Under the pieces are notes generated by a model. That model searched no databases, was not told the DNA's origin, and was given only the letters and a program-made list of their open reading frames with translations. From IMG/VR virus record IMGVR_UViG_3300033052_000111, positions 1 through 32,911 of that record: DNA of 32,911 bases; one strand, 5' to 3'. The stretch is from a virus. Position numbers and translations under genes: made by a program. Below, piece by piece: positions 13,262-22,138 of this stretch (the first letter of the stretch is position 1; each line of letters begins with the position of its first letter).

Positions 13262-16225
13262 ATGGCAACGATCATCGATACTCTAGAGACCAGATACGCA
13301 GCAAACATCATTAGTTTCGAGCGTGAAGTTGCTCGAATGCAGAAGATCAGCCGGGCCGCAGGTGAGCGGATCGCGGCTGATCAAAACCGCCAAGCCGTTG
13401 CTACGAAGGCCGCTTGGCAAAAGGCCGACATCGGCGGCGCCCTTCAGAAATCGGTGTCGAGTGGCGTCAGCGGCGCGGCCATCGAACTGGCCAAGCTGGC
13501 GCCGATCTTGGCGGCGGCCTTCGCCGGCAGCGCGGCCATCGGCGCGGCCGACACGTACAACCGCTTCACCAACCAACTGAAGGTCGCCGGGCTTGAGGGC
13601 GCCAAGCTCACGGCCGTACAGGAGCACCTGTATCAGGCCGCCTTGAAGAATGGCGCGGCGCTAGAACCGCTCGGCCAACTTTACGGCCGTGTCAGCCAAT
13701 CGGCCAAGGAACTCGGCCTTTCACAATCGGGCATCCTCAACATCACCGACGCCGTCGCGGCGGCTGTTCGCGTGTCCGGCGGATCGGCCGAACAGGCGTC
13801 GGGCGCCCTGCTGCAACTGTCTCAGGCGCTCGCCGCCGGGACCGTCCGGGCAGAGGAATTCAACAGCATCAACGAGGGTCTAACTCCCCTGTTGCAAGCC
13901 GCCGCCGGCGCCTCCGAGAAGTACGGCGGCAGCGTCGCGAAGATGCGCGCGGATGTGCTGAAAGGCGCCCTGTCGTCGTCCGAGTTCGCCCGCCTCATTC
14001 AGGCCGGCCTTGGCGATCTTGAGAAGAAGGCCGCCAGCGCATCCCTGACCGTCGAGCAGTCGATGCAGAACGTCCAGACCGCGCTGATCAAAGGCATTTC
14101 GACCGTCGATCAGACGTATGGCGCGACGCAGAAACTGTCCGAAGCCCTGACGTGGCTGAGCCAGAACCTCGACATCATCGGCAAGTCGCTGCTCGTGCTT
14201 GGCGGCATCTTCGCCGTCACCGCCGCCCCGGCGATCGGTCAGGCCGCCGCAGCGCTCGGAACCTACACGGCTGGCGCTGTCGGCGCCGGCGTCGCCTCGG
14301 TCCGTCTGGCGGCCTTCCAAACAGCGATGGCCGCCAGTATGCGCGGCACGACTGTCGCAGCAGAATCCGCCGCGCTGGCCATGCGCGGCCTGATGTCCTC
14401 GACCGGTCTTGGTCTCGCGATCGTCGCGGTGACAGCCGCCCTTGGCCTGTTCGCCGCCAAGGCGATGGAGTCGGCCGAAGCTGAACGGCAGTTCGAGGCC
14501 CGGCTGAAGGCAGGCAACTCAGCCCGAGCTGAGGCGAAGAAGGCTGCGGATCAGGCCCGCGTCGCGACTGGCGACCTGTCCAAGGCCGAAATGGACGCCC
14601 TTACCCACACGGCCAACCTGACGGGTCAGGCCGACAAACTGGCGGACGCCCGTTATCGCCAAGCCGCCGCCACGAAGGCCGCAGCGCTGGAGGAAGCGCG
14701 CCTTGCCACGGCTCAGGCCGGCACGGATGTGAAAACGGCCCGGAAAGCCCTCGCCAAAGCTCAAGAGACTGAGGTTCGCAAGACCATCGGTCCGATCGGC
14801 GATGCGGGCGAGCGCGGGATGCGTGCCGGTCAGGCAACCGCCGGCGCCGATCCTCTCGCCACCATCCGCGAAGGCGCCGCGCAGAACGAGGCCGTCGTCA
14901 AAGCACAGGCGAACCTCGACGCCGCACAGGCCAACAACAAGGACGCTTGGGACAAGTTCTACGCCATCCAGTCCAGCAAGCTGGAGACCTACGTTCCCAA
15001 GCCGCCCGCAGCCGCTGCGGGGAAGCCTGAAAAGGGCGCTGCTGGCCGCGAGCGTCGCGGTGACACCGCCATCGAGGCGGCCGAGACCGAGCTTCGGAAC
15101 GCCACCCGCAGCCTCGCCTACACCCGGCAGGAACAGCATGAAGCCACGCTGGTCAGCCTGCGGGAGGAATACGAGCAGCAGACCCGTAAGCTCGACGAGG
15201 CGGTTGCTGACAAGCAGCTTCTGGACGCCGACGCACAGATTGCGAAGGGCAAGTACAAGGAAGCCTACGAGCAGAAGCTGAAGGCTGAGAACGCCGCCTA
15301 TCAGCGCGATCTCGACGAGCAGCGTCGCGCCGTCGCCGCCCGCGATCTCGACACGCAGCTTGAAGCGCTCCGGGTGCAGGAGGGCGAACTTGGCTCGCTG
15401 GCCGACCATGCCAAGACGCTCAAGCAAAAGCAGGCCTATGAAGCCGCCGCCTTGGCCAAGCGCCAAGAAGCTGACCGCCTATCGTTTGCGGCGGCTCAAG
15501 AACAGCTTCGCCTCGACCTGCAAAAGCTCGGGCTGACCAAGCAGGAAATCGACACCCGCCTAGCGGCACGTCAGTCGGTCTTCGACCAAGGCCAGAAGAA
15601 CGAGCGCGGCAACCTTGTGGCTGACCAGCGCAAGGAAGCGCCGGGCTGGGGTGACTGGCTGAAGGATTTGGGCACGTCGTCGGACGGCATCACCCAGAAG
15701 CTTCAGGGGATCGCCTCGAACGGCCTGAACAGCATCGTGGACGGTCTGGCCAACGCCGCCGTGGGCGCCGGATCGCTCAAGGACGCCTTCGCCGACACCG
15801 TGAAGTCGATGATTGCGAACCTGATCAAGCTCGGCATCCAGTTCCTGATTTTCGAGACCCTTGGCCGCGCGTTCGGCGTGCCGGGCCTCGGCAAGGCGGC
15901 GATTGGCCTCAACAAGCACGCCGCCGGCACCAACTTCTCACCCGGCGGCCTGTCGCTCGTCGGCGAGGCTGGGCCGGAGCTTGTCGCCCTGCCCCGTGGC
16001 GCTCAGGTCGTGCCGAACAACTTGTTGAAGACTGCCTTCCAGTCGCCTCGCGGTTCAGGCGCCACGCAGATCGTCCAGAACTTCACGACCCACGTGGATG
16101 CGACGAACGCGGTGCTGCGCTCGGATATCGACCGCCAAATCTATCAGGCCAACCTTCAGACCTTGCAGGCGGCCCGACAGATGGCAGCGAAGGACAGCGG
16201 TCGCGCAGGTCGAAACCGGCTGTGA
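13262..16225 (+). CDS. Tail tape measure protein
   Basis: The 987-residue product is the largest tail shaft gene and directly follows the chaperones. It has a tape-measure N-terminal domain (about 95-260) with NRFTNQLKVAGLEG and AGTVRAEEFNSINEGLTPLL. Two hydrophobic regions follow (about 300-345 and 375-400). A long Ala/Lys/Glu/Gln helical region spans about 400-780. The family-typical C-terminal motif GLSLVGEAGPELVALPRGAQVVP closes it. It sets tail length and probably assists DNA passage through the inner membrane. By the usual ruler relation it predicts a tail of roughly 150 nm. Confidence 0.95.
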   Translation: MATIIDTLETRYAANIISFEREVARMQKISRAAGERIAADQNRQAVATKAAWQKADIGGALQKSVSSGVSGAAIELAKLAPILAAAFAGSAAIGAADTYNRFTNQLKVAGLEGAKLTAVQEHLYQAALKNGAALEPLGQLYGRVSQSAKELGLSQSGILNITDAVAAAVRVSGGSAEQASGALLQLSQALAAGTVRAEEFNSINEGLTPLLQAAAGASEKYGGSVAKMRADVLKGALSSSEFARLIQAGLGDLEKKAASASLTVEQSMQNVQTALIKGISTVDQTYGATQKLSEALTWLSQNLDIIGKSLLVLGGIFAVTAAPAIGQAAAALGTYTAGAVGAGVASVRLAAFQTAMAASMRGTTVAAESAALAMRGLMSSTGLGLAIVAVTAALGLFAAKAMESAEAERQFEARLKAGNSARAEAKKAADQARVATGDLSKAEMDALTHTANLTGQADKLADARYRQAAATKAAALEEARLATAQAGTDVKTARKALAKAQETEVRKTIGPIGDAGERGMRAGQATAGADPLATIREGAAQNEAVVKAQANLDAAQANNKDAWDKFYAIQSSKLETYVPKPPAAAAGKPEKGAAGRERRGDTAIEAAETELRNATRSLAYTRQEQHEATLVSLREEYEQQTRKLDEAVADKQLLDADAQIAKGKYKEAYEQKLKAENAAYQRDLDEQRRAVAARDLDTQLEALRVQEGELGSLADHAKTLKQKQAYEAAALAKRQEADRLSFAAAQEQLRLDLQKLGLTKQEIDTRLAARQSVFDQGQKNERGNLVADQRKEAPGWGDWLKDLGTSSDGITQKLQGIASNGLNSIVDGLANAAVGAGSLKDAFADTVKSMIANLIKLGIQFLIFETLGRAFGVPGLGKAAIGLNKHAAGTNFSPGGLSLVGEAGPELVALPRGAQVVPNNLLKTAFQSPRGSGATQIVQNFTTHVDATNAVLRSDIDRQIYQANLQTLQAARQMAAKDSGRAGRNRL

Positions 16226-16248
16226 TCCGGCCCAAATGGTCGCCACCC

Positions 16249-16254
16249 TAAATA
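16249..16254 (+). promoter_or_regulatory. TAAATA motif before distal tail gene
   Basis: CCTAAATACTGG precedes the ATG at 16259 with a 4-base gap and no SD. It is the best match to the apparent consensus and is identical over 11 bases (CTAAATACTGG) to the copy before the HNH/AP2 gene. Confidence 0.6.
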
Positions 16255-16258
16255 CTGG

Positions 16259-16846
16259 ATGGCGATTTCATTCCCGTCCCTTCCACAGCACGAGACCCAA
16301 GAACTTAAACTTACTTCGTCGGCGACAAACAACACGCCGCAGTTCGGCGGACCAGTTCAGCGCGTTGCTCGACTTGGCGACCGTTGGACGCTTACGGCGA
16401 CCACTCGAAAGCTGAGCTACACCCAAGGCATGAGCGTGGTCGCCGCGCTCATGCAAGGCCTCTCGAACAAGGTCGTGTGCCCGGTCCAACAGCCGGGCCT
16501 AGCGATCGGCTCGTCCGGCAGTCCGGTCGTGGTCAGCGGGTCGGGCACGACGCTGACCGTCAACGGCTTCGCGGCCAACTACCCGATCCGCCCCGGCCAA
16601 CTCTTCAGCATCGTCCACGGCGGTAAGCGCTACCTGCATCAGGTCACCGCCGCCGCCACGGCCAATGCCACGGGCGCCGCGTCCCTGTCGATCTATCCGA
16701 TGCTGCGGACGGTCGTCAGCGCCGGTGACGCCTGCGAGTTCTCGGTCCCGAAGATCGAAGGCTTTCTGTCCGACACCTCCCAAGGGTGGTCGGTTGGTTT
16801 GGCTCAGTCCATCGGCCTGACCTTCAGCGTGGTCGAGGCCCTGTAA
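16259..16846 (+). CDS. Probable distal tail protein
   Basis: The 195-residue product is beta-rich. It begins with FPSLPQHETQELKLTSSAT and has SIVHGGKRYLHQVTAAATAN in the middle. Position just after the tape measure corresponds to distal tail or baseplate hub proteins in related phages. I do not recognise a named family with certainty. The stop overlaps the next start (TAATG), so the two are coupled. Confidence 0.7.
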   Translation: MAISFPSLPQHETQELKLTSSATNNTPQFGGPVQRVARLGDRWTLTATTRKLSYTQGMSVVAALMQGLSNKVVCPVQQPGLAIGSSGSPVVVSGSGTTLTVNGFAANYPIRPGQLFSIVHGGKRYLHQVTAAATANATGAASLSIYPMLRTVVSAGDACEFSVPKIEGFLSDTSQGWSVGLAQSIGLTFSVVEAL

Positions 16847-17526
16847 TGGCGCTGCACACCGCGCTGGACGCGGCCATTCAGGGTCAGTCGCTGCGGGTCT
16901 TCACCGCTGTGCAGATCGCCCTGCCGCAGACCCCGACCTATCCCGCATACAACATCAACCTTATCGACGGCGCCGGCTCGATCACATTCGCCGTTGGTGC
17001 CGTCTCGACGACATTCACCGGCGATGATCCGACCTTTGGGACCATCGGCACGATCAGCGCCGTGAGCGAGGCCATCGCCACCGAGGCGCCGCGCGTCACC
17101 GTCACGCTGTTGCCGCCATCGGAGGTCGCCGTTGGGCAGTTGAACCAGCCTCAGTACCAAGGCGCCCCGGTCAAGATTTGGTTCGGGCTCGTCAGCGAAC
17201 TCGACGGCGCGGTGATCGGCGTCCCCGAACTGCTTTTCAGCGGCCGGCTCGACACGGCCAAGACGACCGCGCAGGCCAACGTTCGGATGGTCGAACTCGA
17301 CGTGGCCAGCGTGTTCGAGCGTCTGTTTATCGCCTCCGAGGGCGACCGCCTGACGCTGCGCTGGCAGCAGACCGTTCATCCGGGCGAGACCGGCCTAGCC
17401 CTCAACAATTCGGCTCTGAACGATCCGATGTGGGGCGCCGAGACAGCCAAGAACGGCGGCATCAGCCAAGGCGTCGCGACCATCATCAAGTACATCGCAC
17501 CGGGTATCGGCGCTCGCCTCGACTAG
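16846..17526 (+). CDS. Tail tip protein, DUF2163-like position
   Basis: The start chosen is the ATG overlapping the previous stop (TAATG). A longer frame opening at 16786 would add 20 unlikely residues. The product has 226 residues with a beta-rich body; PVKIWFGLVSELDGAVIGVP and VRMVELDVASVFERLF are the most conserved-looking segments. Genes at this site (between distal tail protein and the NlpC/P60-like gene) encode baseplate hub proteins in alphaproteobacterial siphophages and GTAs. A specific family is not proven. Confidence 0.7.
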   Translation: MALHTALDAAIQGQSLRVFTAVQIALPQTPTYPAYNINLIDGAGSITFAVGAVSTTFTGDDPTFGTIGTISAVSEAIATEAPRVTVTLLPPSEVAVGQLNQPQYQGAPVKIWFGLVSELDGAVIGVPELLFSGRLDTAKTTAQANVRMVELDVASVFERLFIASEGDRLTLRWQQTVHPGETGLALNNSALNDPMWGAETAKNGGISQGVATIIKYIAPGIGARLD

Positions 17527-17534
17527 CCTCGGCC

Positions 17535-17540
17535 TAAATA
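17535..17540 (+). promoter_or_regulatory. TAAATA motif before peptidase-like tail gene
   Basis: CCTAAATAGTCG precedes the ATG at 17545 with a 4-base gap and no SD. Confidence 0.6.
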
Positions 17541-17544
17541 GTCG

Positions 17545-17988
17545 ATGCTGCTGCTTACTCGTAATGAGGCCGTCCAATCCACTATTGACCGCTTTCATGA
17601 TCGTGACTTCGCGTGGGGCTCGCACGACTGTGCCCAACTCGTCGCCTATCACCTTCGCGCACTCGGTTACGCTGACCCTCTAGCCAACGTCCAGACCTAC
17701 GCCACCCGCCGCAACGCCCTGAAAGCGATGCGGAAGGCCGGCGTCAAGGACATGGCCAGCCACCTTGAACACGGCCTTGGGTTCGAGCCGATCCCGCCGG
17801 CCATGGCCTTGCCGGGCGACATCGTCGGCATCCCGGCCGAAGAAGAAGATGCGGCCAAGGGTTGGGTGACGCTTGGCGTCGCCATTGGCCTCGACCGGGT
17901 TCTAGCCTTCGCCAACGGCCGTTGCGGCTGGGCGCCAACGTCGGTCGCCTCGCACGCTTGGCGCGTGGCTCCCGTGGGGGCCGCGTAG
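17545..17988 (+). CDS. NlpC/P60-like tail cysteine peptidase (DUF6950-like)
   Basis: The 147-residue product has FAWGSHDCAQLVAYHL with Cys29 at the catalytic position of NlpC/P60-type folds, and a LPGDIVGI segment near residue 90 typical of these tail-tip enzymes. The catalytic His normally seen in a GHVGI-type motif is not obvious (here GVAIGLDRVLAF), so activity is uncertain. Homologous GTA and phage proteins sit at the tail tip and are thought to cut peptidoglycan peptides during DNA entry. It overlaps the next gene by one base (TAGTG). Confidence 0.75.
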   Translation: MLLLTRNEAVQSTIDRFHDRDFAWGSHDCAQLVAYHLRALGYADPLANVQTYATRRNALKAMRKAGVKDMASHLEHGLGFEPIPPAMALPGDIVGIPAEEEDAAKGWVTLGVAIGLDRVLAFANGRCGWAPTSVASHAWRVAPVGAA

Positions 17989-20900
17989 TGCCTCAAGCAG
18001 CCCTCGCGGTCGCAGCCGCTTTCTCGACCGCCGCCGCAGCGGTCACCGCCGTCACCTCGACCGTCGTCCTCGGCCTGACCGTGGGCACATGGCTGACGCT
18101 GGGCGCCGTGGGCCTGAGCGTCGGCATGGCCATGAGCGCCGCCGCCGAAGCGAAGAAGGCGGCCAAGGGCCTCGAAAGCTCGGGCCAGCAGCTTCAGCTT
18201 AAGGCGGCCGGCGACAGCGCGCCCGTGCCCTTCCTGTTCGGTCGATCGGCAACCGGCGGCTTTCTAGTCTACCGCGACACCTACGGGTCAAAGAACTCGG
18301 AACTGGCGATGCTGACCGTCCTGTCGGGCGGCGGTCCAATCGCGGGTGTCGAGAGCTATTCGCCCGGCGAGTACGGCGTTGCCTTCGCGGGCAATCCGAA
18401 CAGCACGCTCGCCAGCGTCACCGGCACGTCGCCGGCCTCCGACCTCTACACCGGGAAGATGCGTCAGCGCTGGCTGACCGGCGCCAGCACTGACGGCGCC
18501 CCGCCGACCTACAGCGGCCAGCCCCTGCCCGGCTTGTCGTCTGCATCGAAGCTGTCCGGCCTCGCGCATGTGCTGATGCTGTGCAGCTACGACACCAAGC
18601 GATACCCGTCCGGCCTCCCGTCCAAGAACCTTTGGGTCGCCAATGGCCTGAAGCTCTACGACCCGCGCAAGGACAGCACCTATCCGGGCGGTTCGGGGTC
18701 GCAGCGTTGGGGCCAACCGTCCACCTACGCCTTCAGCGAGAACCCCGGCGTCGCGGCCCTGAACTGGTCGCTGGGCATCTTCGACAACGGCGTTCGGGTT
18801 GGCGGCATCGGCGCGCCCATGGCCGACATCGATGTTCCGGCCTTCGTCTCGATGGCCAACATCTGCGACGCCAACAACTGGAAAATCGGCGGCGTCGTCA
18901 CCTCAGACGACAATAAATTCAGTGTTCTAAATGCGCTTCTTCAAGCTGGCGGCGCGGTCGCTGTGGCGCGTGGCGCTCAGCTTTCGGTGATCGTCAACGC
19001 GCCGGTCGCCAGCGTCTACACGCTCGGCACTGACGACATCGTCGGCACCGTCGAACTGACCAACTCGGCCGGCTGGCGCGACCGCAAGAACACGATCGTC
19101 CCACGCTACCGGGCAGAATCCCAAGGCTGGGAACTGATCGCTGGCGAGACGGTCTCGGCCGCTACCTACGTCACTGAGGATGGCGCTGAGGTCCGCTCGA
19201 CCGAGGTTCAGTACAGCCTCGTTCAGCAGGCTGCTCAGGCCCACCAGCTCGCCGCGTATGACATGGTCAACGGGCGCGAGTTCCTTCAGGCGACCGTCGT
19301 CTGTAAGCCGCGCCTGCTCGGTGTTCGTGTTGGTGACGCGATCACCGTCAACGTCCCGGATGTGGCGATCACCGGGAAGAAGATGCTGGTGGTCGGGCGC
19401 TCGCTCGATCCCGCCTCCCTTCAGGTTACGCTGAACCTGCGGAGCGAGACCGACGCCAAGCACGCCTATGCGCTCGGCCAAAGCCAGACAGCCCCGCCGT
19501 CTCCGACCTTCAACGGCTACGACCCCAGCAACCCGGCCGCACCGGGCGCGACCGCATGGGCGATCACGGGCAACGCCGTGGTCGATGCCGGCGGCGTCAG
19601 CGTGCCGGCTATCGTGGTCGAGGGTCAAAGCGACGATCCGAACGCCGCCAGCGTCATCGTCGAGTACCGCCAGTTCGCGCCCGACAACACCGCTAGCGAT
19701 GACTTCGGATGGTCGTCGTGGTCGGAGACGCCGGCTGCGACCACGACCAAGGCCGCCATTGTCGGCGCCCTGTACCCGGACACCGCCTATCAGGTCTCGC
19801 TCAGCTACCGGACCGTTCGCGGTGTCGTCTCCAAGCGCCTGATCCTCGGCCCTGTGACGGTCGGCCAATCCGTCGCCGGTGGGGTCGTTGACGGCGGGAT
19901 CGACTGGCAGGGCAACACCATCATCAACGTGCCCCCGGCGCTCCAGACGGACGCCAATGGGATGCTGTCGGCCGACTTCATCAAGTTCGACGGCGCCGGC
20001 ATGACGGCCAACGCCATCGCGAACGCTGTCGCCGCAGTCTCCGATTTCGAGCAGCAGCTTTCCGACGCCTCGAACGCAGCGCTGCAAGCCGGCACCTCGG
20101 TCCTGAACCTGCGGACCTATACGGACAACCTCGTCTTCACGAATGGCGTGGCGGTCGGCACCGCGATCATCAACGAGGCTGCTGCGCGACAGGCTCAAGA
20201 CGCCGTCATCGCCAACAGCATCACCGGCCTTCAGGTCCGCCTCGTCTCAAACGTCGCAACGCTAACCGGGCTGGTCTCGAACGAAGCCAACGCCCGTGTC
20301 GCGGCTGACGGCGTCCTGACGACGAGCATCGACACAGTCGCTGCTCGACTGAACAGCAACACGGTGACGCTGACGGGTCTTGTGACCAACGAGGTCAACG
20401 CCCGCGCCAACGCTGTCGCGGCCGAAACGGCTGCTCGCAGCACGGCGATCTCGCAGGTCTACACGGCCATCGGGTCCAACACCTCGACGGTCACCGGGCT
20501 GATCAACAGCGAGGCCACCACGCGGGCGAACGCTGATGCTGCCGAGACCACCGCCCGCAACTCCGCGATCTCGCAGGTCTATACGGCGATCGGCGCGAAC
20601 ACGACGGCGCTGCAAGCCAGCATCACCAACCTCTCGACCACGACGACAAACGCCAACAACGCCCTGTCGTCGCGCATCGAGGGGCTGTCCGCCACGGTCT
20701 CCAACAACTTCAACAACCTCGACGGCCGGGTCACATCGGCGGTCAACGCTCAGGCCTCAGCCAACAGCGTCATGTCGGGCCGGGTGGATGGCCTGTCGTC
20801 CACGATCACCGGAAACTTCAACTATCTCGATGGCCGGATCACCACCGCTATCAACACGGCAGCTAGCGCCAACAGCGTAACCGCCACCCGCATCGACAAC

Positions 20901-21893
20901 CTGTCCGCTTCGCTGACGAACAACTTCAACACGCTCAACTCGTCGATCTCGAACCTTCAGACCGCGACGGTGACGAACACGAACGCCCTCGCGGGCCAGA
21001 TCACGACGCTGAACAGCAACGTCGGCGGCATTTCGGCGACCGTCTCCGGCCAAGCCTCGGCCATCACAAACCTTCAGGGGCGGACCGAGGCCTATCTGAA
21101 ATGGACCGCCGCCGCTGGTGGTCAGGAAGCCAAGGCCGAATTGACTGCCGGCAATGACGGCTCGCTGATCCGGTTGGTGGCTAGCAAGCTCGCGCTCGCG
21201 ACGAACAGCGGCGGCGTCCCATACGACATCCTGTCGATCATTGGCACGGTCGTCCGCTTCAGCCGCCCGGTCGAGATCAGCGTTGGCTCAGCAACGCTTT
21301 GCCTTGGCCCCGGCTTCGGCGCCTCCAACGACCTTCTGATGTGGTTCGGCCCGGCTGTCGCGCAGTCGGCAATGACCAAGGGCAACGCGACGTTCTGGAT
21401 GGACACCGGCGGCGCCGCTTACTTCGGCGGGGCGCTTCTATCGGGCACCCTCTCGAACTCCTCGACCGGGACCGAAACAAACGTACCGGTCTCGAATACA
21501 CTCGGCCCCTTCGGCACGAATGGCAACCCGATCGGCGTGAACTGGTCCTACACGTGGACTCGGCAGGGCTATCGAACCGGCAATTCGACGCCCTCGGGCG
21601 GCTTCAGCGCTGTCGTCAGGCTTTACCGGACCATCGCAGGCGGCGCTGAAACGCTGGTAGACACGAAGACCGTCACAGGCTCGATCTCCTACGAGTACGA
21701 CGCCGGTGAAGGCATCACGTCCTTCCTCGAAACTGCTTCGCAGGGCTTCACCTACACCGACACGGCCGGCGGCACACAAGCGCGGACCTACCGCGTCGAG
21801 GTTGCTTCCCGGTCGAGCTATTCGGTTCCGGGCGGATCGAGCACGCTGGACGGCATTGTCCAACGCTACGGCATCGCCACTCGTGAGACCTAG
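17988..21893 (+). CDS. Central tail tip / host specificity protein
   Basis: I place the start at the GTG that overlaps the previous stop, which gives 1301 residues; a longer frame from 17862 would begin with an Arg-rich shadow. The N-terminus has hydrophobic segments (about 2-55), followed by LKAAGDSAPVPFLFGRSATGGF. The middle (about 300-520) resembles tail-tip J-like proteins, with TAAATY-rich beta domains and SLQVTLNLRSETDAKHAYALG. A fibronectin-like stretch follows. A long Asn/Ser/Thr heptad-like region (about 690-1070) suggests a trimeric coiled fibre, ending in a beta domain. It likely contacts the receptor. Confidence 0.85.
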   Translation: MPQAALAVAAAFSTAAAAVTAVTSTVVLGLTVGTWLTLGAVGLSVGMAMSAAAEAKKAAKGLESSGQQLQLKAAGDSAPVPFLFGRSATGGFLVYRDTYGSKNSELAMLTVLSGGGPIAGVESYSPGEYGVAFAGNPNSTLASVTGTSPASDLYTGKMRQRWLTGASTDGAPPTYSGQPLPGLSSASKLSGLAHVLMLCSYDTKRYPSGLPSKNLWVANGLKLYDPRKDSTYPGGSGSQRWGQPSTYAFSENPGVAALNWSLGIFDNGVRVGGIGAPMADIDVPAFVSMANICDANNWKIGGVVTSDDNKFSVLNALLQAGGAVAVARGAQLSVIVNAPVASVYTLGTDDIVGTVELTNSAGWRDRKNTIVPRYRAESQGWELIAGETVSAATYVTEDGAEVRSTEVQYSLVQQAAQAHQLAAYDMVNGREFLQATVVCKPRLLGVRVGDAITVNVPDVAITGKKMLVVGRSLDPASLQVTLNLRSETDAKHAYALGQSQTAPPSPTFNGYDPSNPAAPGATAWAITGNAVVDAGGVSVPAIVVEGQSDDPNAASVIVEYRQFAPDNTASDDFGWSSWSETPAATTTKAAIVGALYPDTAYQVSLSYRTVRGVVSKRLILGPVTVGQSVAGGVVDGGIDWQGNTIINVPPALQTDANGMLSADFIKFDGAGMTANAIANAVAAVSDFEQQLSDASNAALQAGTSVLNLRTYTDNLVFTNGVAVGTAIINEAAARQAQDAVIANSITGLQVRLVSNVATLTGLVSNEANARVAADGVLTTSIDTVAARLNSNTVTLTGLVTNEVNARANAVAAETAARSTAISQVYTAIGSNTSTVTGLINSEATTRANADAAETTARNSAISQVYTAIGANTTALQASITNLSTTTTNANNALSSRIEGLSATVSNNFNNLDGRVTSAVNAQASANSVMSGRVDGLSSTITGNFNYLDGRITTAINTAASANSVTATRIDNLSASLTNNFNTLNSSISNLQTATVTNTNALAGQITTLNSNVGGISATVSGQASAITNLQGRTEAYLKWTAAAGGQEAKAELTAGNDGSLIRLVASKLALATNSGGVPYDILSIIGTVVRFSRPVEISVGSATLCLGPGFGASNDLLMWFGPAVAQSAMTKGNATFWMDTGGAAYFGGALLSGTLSNSSTGTETNVPVSNTLGPFGTNGNPIGVNWSYTWTRQGYRTGNSTPSGGFSAVVRLYRTIAGGAETLVDTKTVTGSISYEYDAGEGITSFLETASQGFTYTDTAGGTQARTYRVEVASRSSYSVPGGSSTLDGIVQRYGIATRET
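20330..21080 (+). repeat. Degenerate heptad-like repeats inside tail tip gene
   Basis: The coding sequence repeats short units such as ISQVYTAIGSNT / ISQVYTAIGANT, and NNFNNLDGRVTSAVNAQASA / GNFNYLDGRITTAINTAASA, about 15 to 40 residues apart. The pattern suggests internal duplication of coiled-coil fibre segments, which lets fibre length vary by recombination. Confidence 0.7.
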
Positions 21894-21913
21894 CGCTGAG
21901 CACCAGCGCTAGG
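21889..21913 (+). other. Stem-loop across the tail tip stop codon
   Basis: CCTAGCGCTG (21889-21898) and CAGCGCTAGG (21904-21913) form a perfect 10-bp stem with loop AGCAC. The TAG stop lies in the 5' arm. No T-run follows, so it is more likely a 3'-end stabiliser or a barrier to transcript decay than an intrinsic terminator. The next TAAATA motif begins 6 bases later. Confidence 0.5.
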
Positions 21914-21918
21914 CCGCC

Positions 21919-21924
21919 TAAATA
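21919..21924 (+). promoter_or_regulatory. TAAATA motif before small coiled-coil gene
   Basis: CCTAAATAAAGG precedes the ATG at 21929 with a 4-base gap. The AAGG in the gap is too close to the ATG to be an effective SD. Confidence 0.6.
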
Positions 21925-21928
21925 AAGG

Positions 21929-22135
21929 ATGCAAAACCAAGCCACCTACCTCGAACAGGTCCATCATGCCGAAGTCGAACAACAACAACTCACCCGCACC
22001 ATCTTCGAACTGTCCGAGCAGATCGACGCCCACAAAGACCGCTTGAAGGTCATCCGAGCGTTCGTGCAGGGCGTGAACATCGGCGCCGGCGCGAAGGGTG
22101 AGGAGATCGAGCAGGCCAAGGGCGACCAAGCCTAA
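21929..22135 (+). CDS. Small coiled-coil protein between tail fibre genes
   Basis: The 68-residue product is Gln/Glu-rich with a helical heptad pattern in about residues 8-45 (LEQVHHAEVEQQQLTRTIF ... LSEQIDAHKDRLKVI). It has no membrane segment. It lies between the tail tip and the S74 tail fibre, has its own TAAATA motif, and ends 3 bases before the fibre start. A fibre attachment or assembly helper role is plausible from position only. Confidence 0.7.
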   Translation: MQNQATYLEQVHHAEVEQQQLTRTIFELSEQIDAHKDRLKVIRAFVQGVNIGAGAKGEEIEQAKGDQA

Positions 22136-22138
22136 GCC

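Noticed and set aside
14519-15466. Long minus-strand ORF opposite the tape measure gene
   Set aside because: Gly/Leu-rich antisense shadow, common opposite Ala/Lys/Gln-rich coding sequence in GC-rich DNA.
18927-20198. Minus-strand ORF of 423 residues opposite the tail tip gene
   Set aside because: Arg/Asp/Gly-rich antisense shadow without an SD or recognisable motif; the plus strand is clearly coding.
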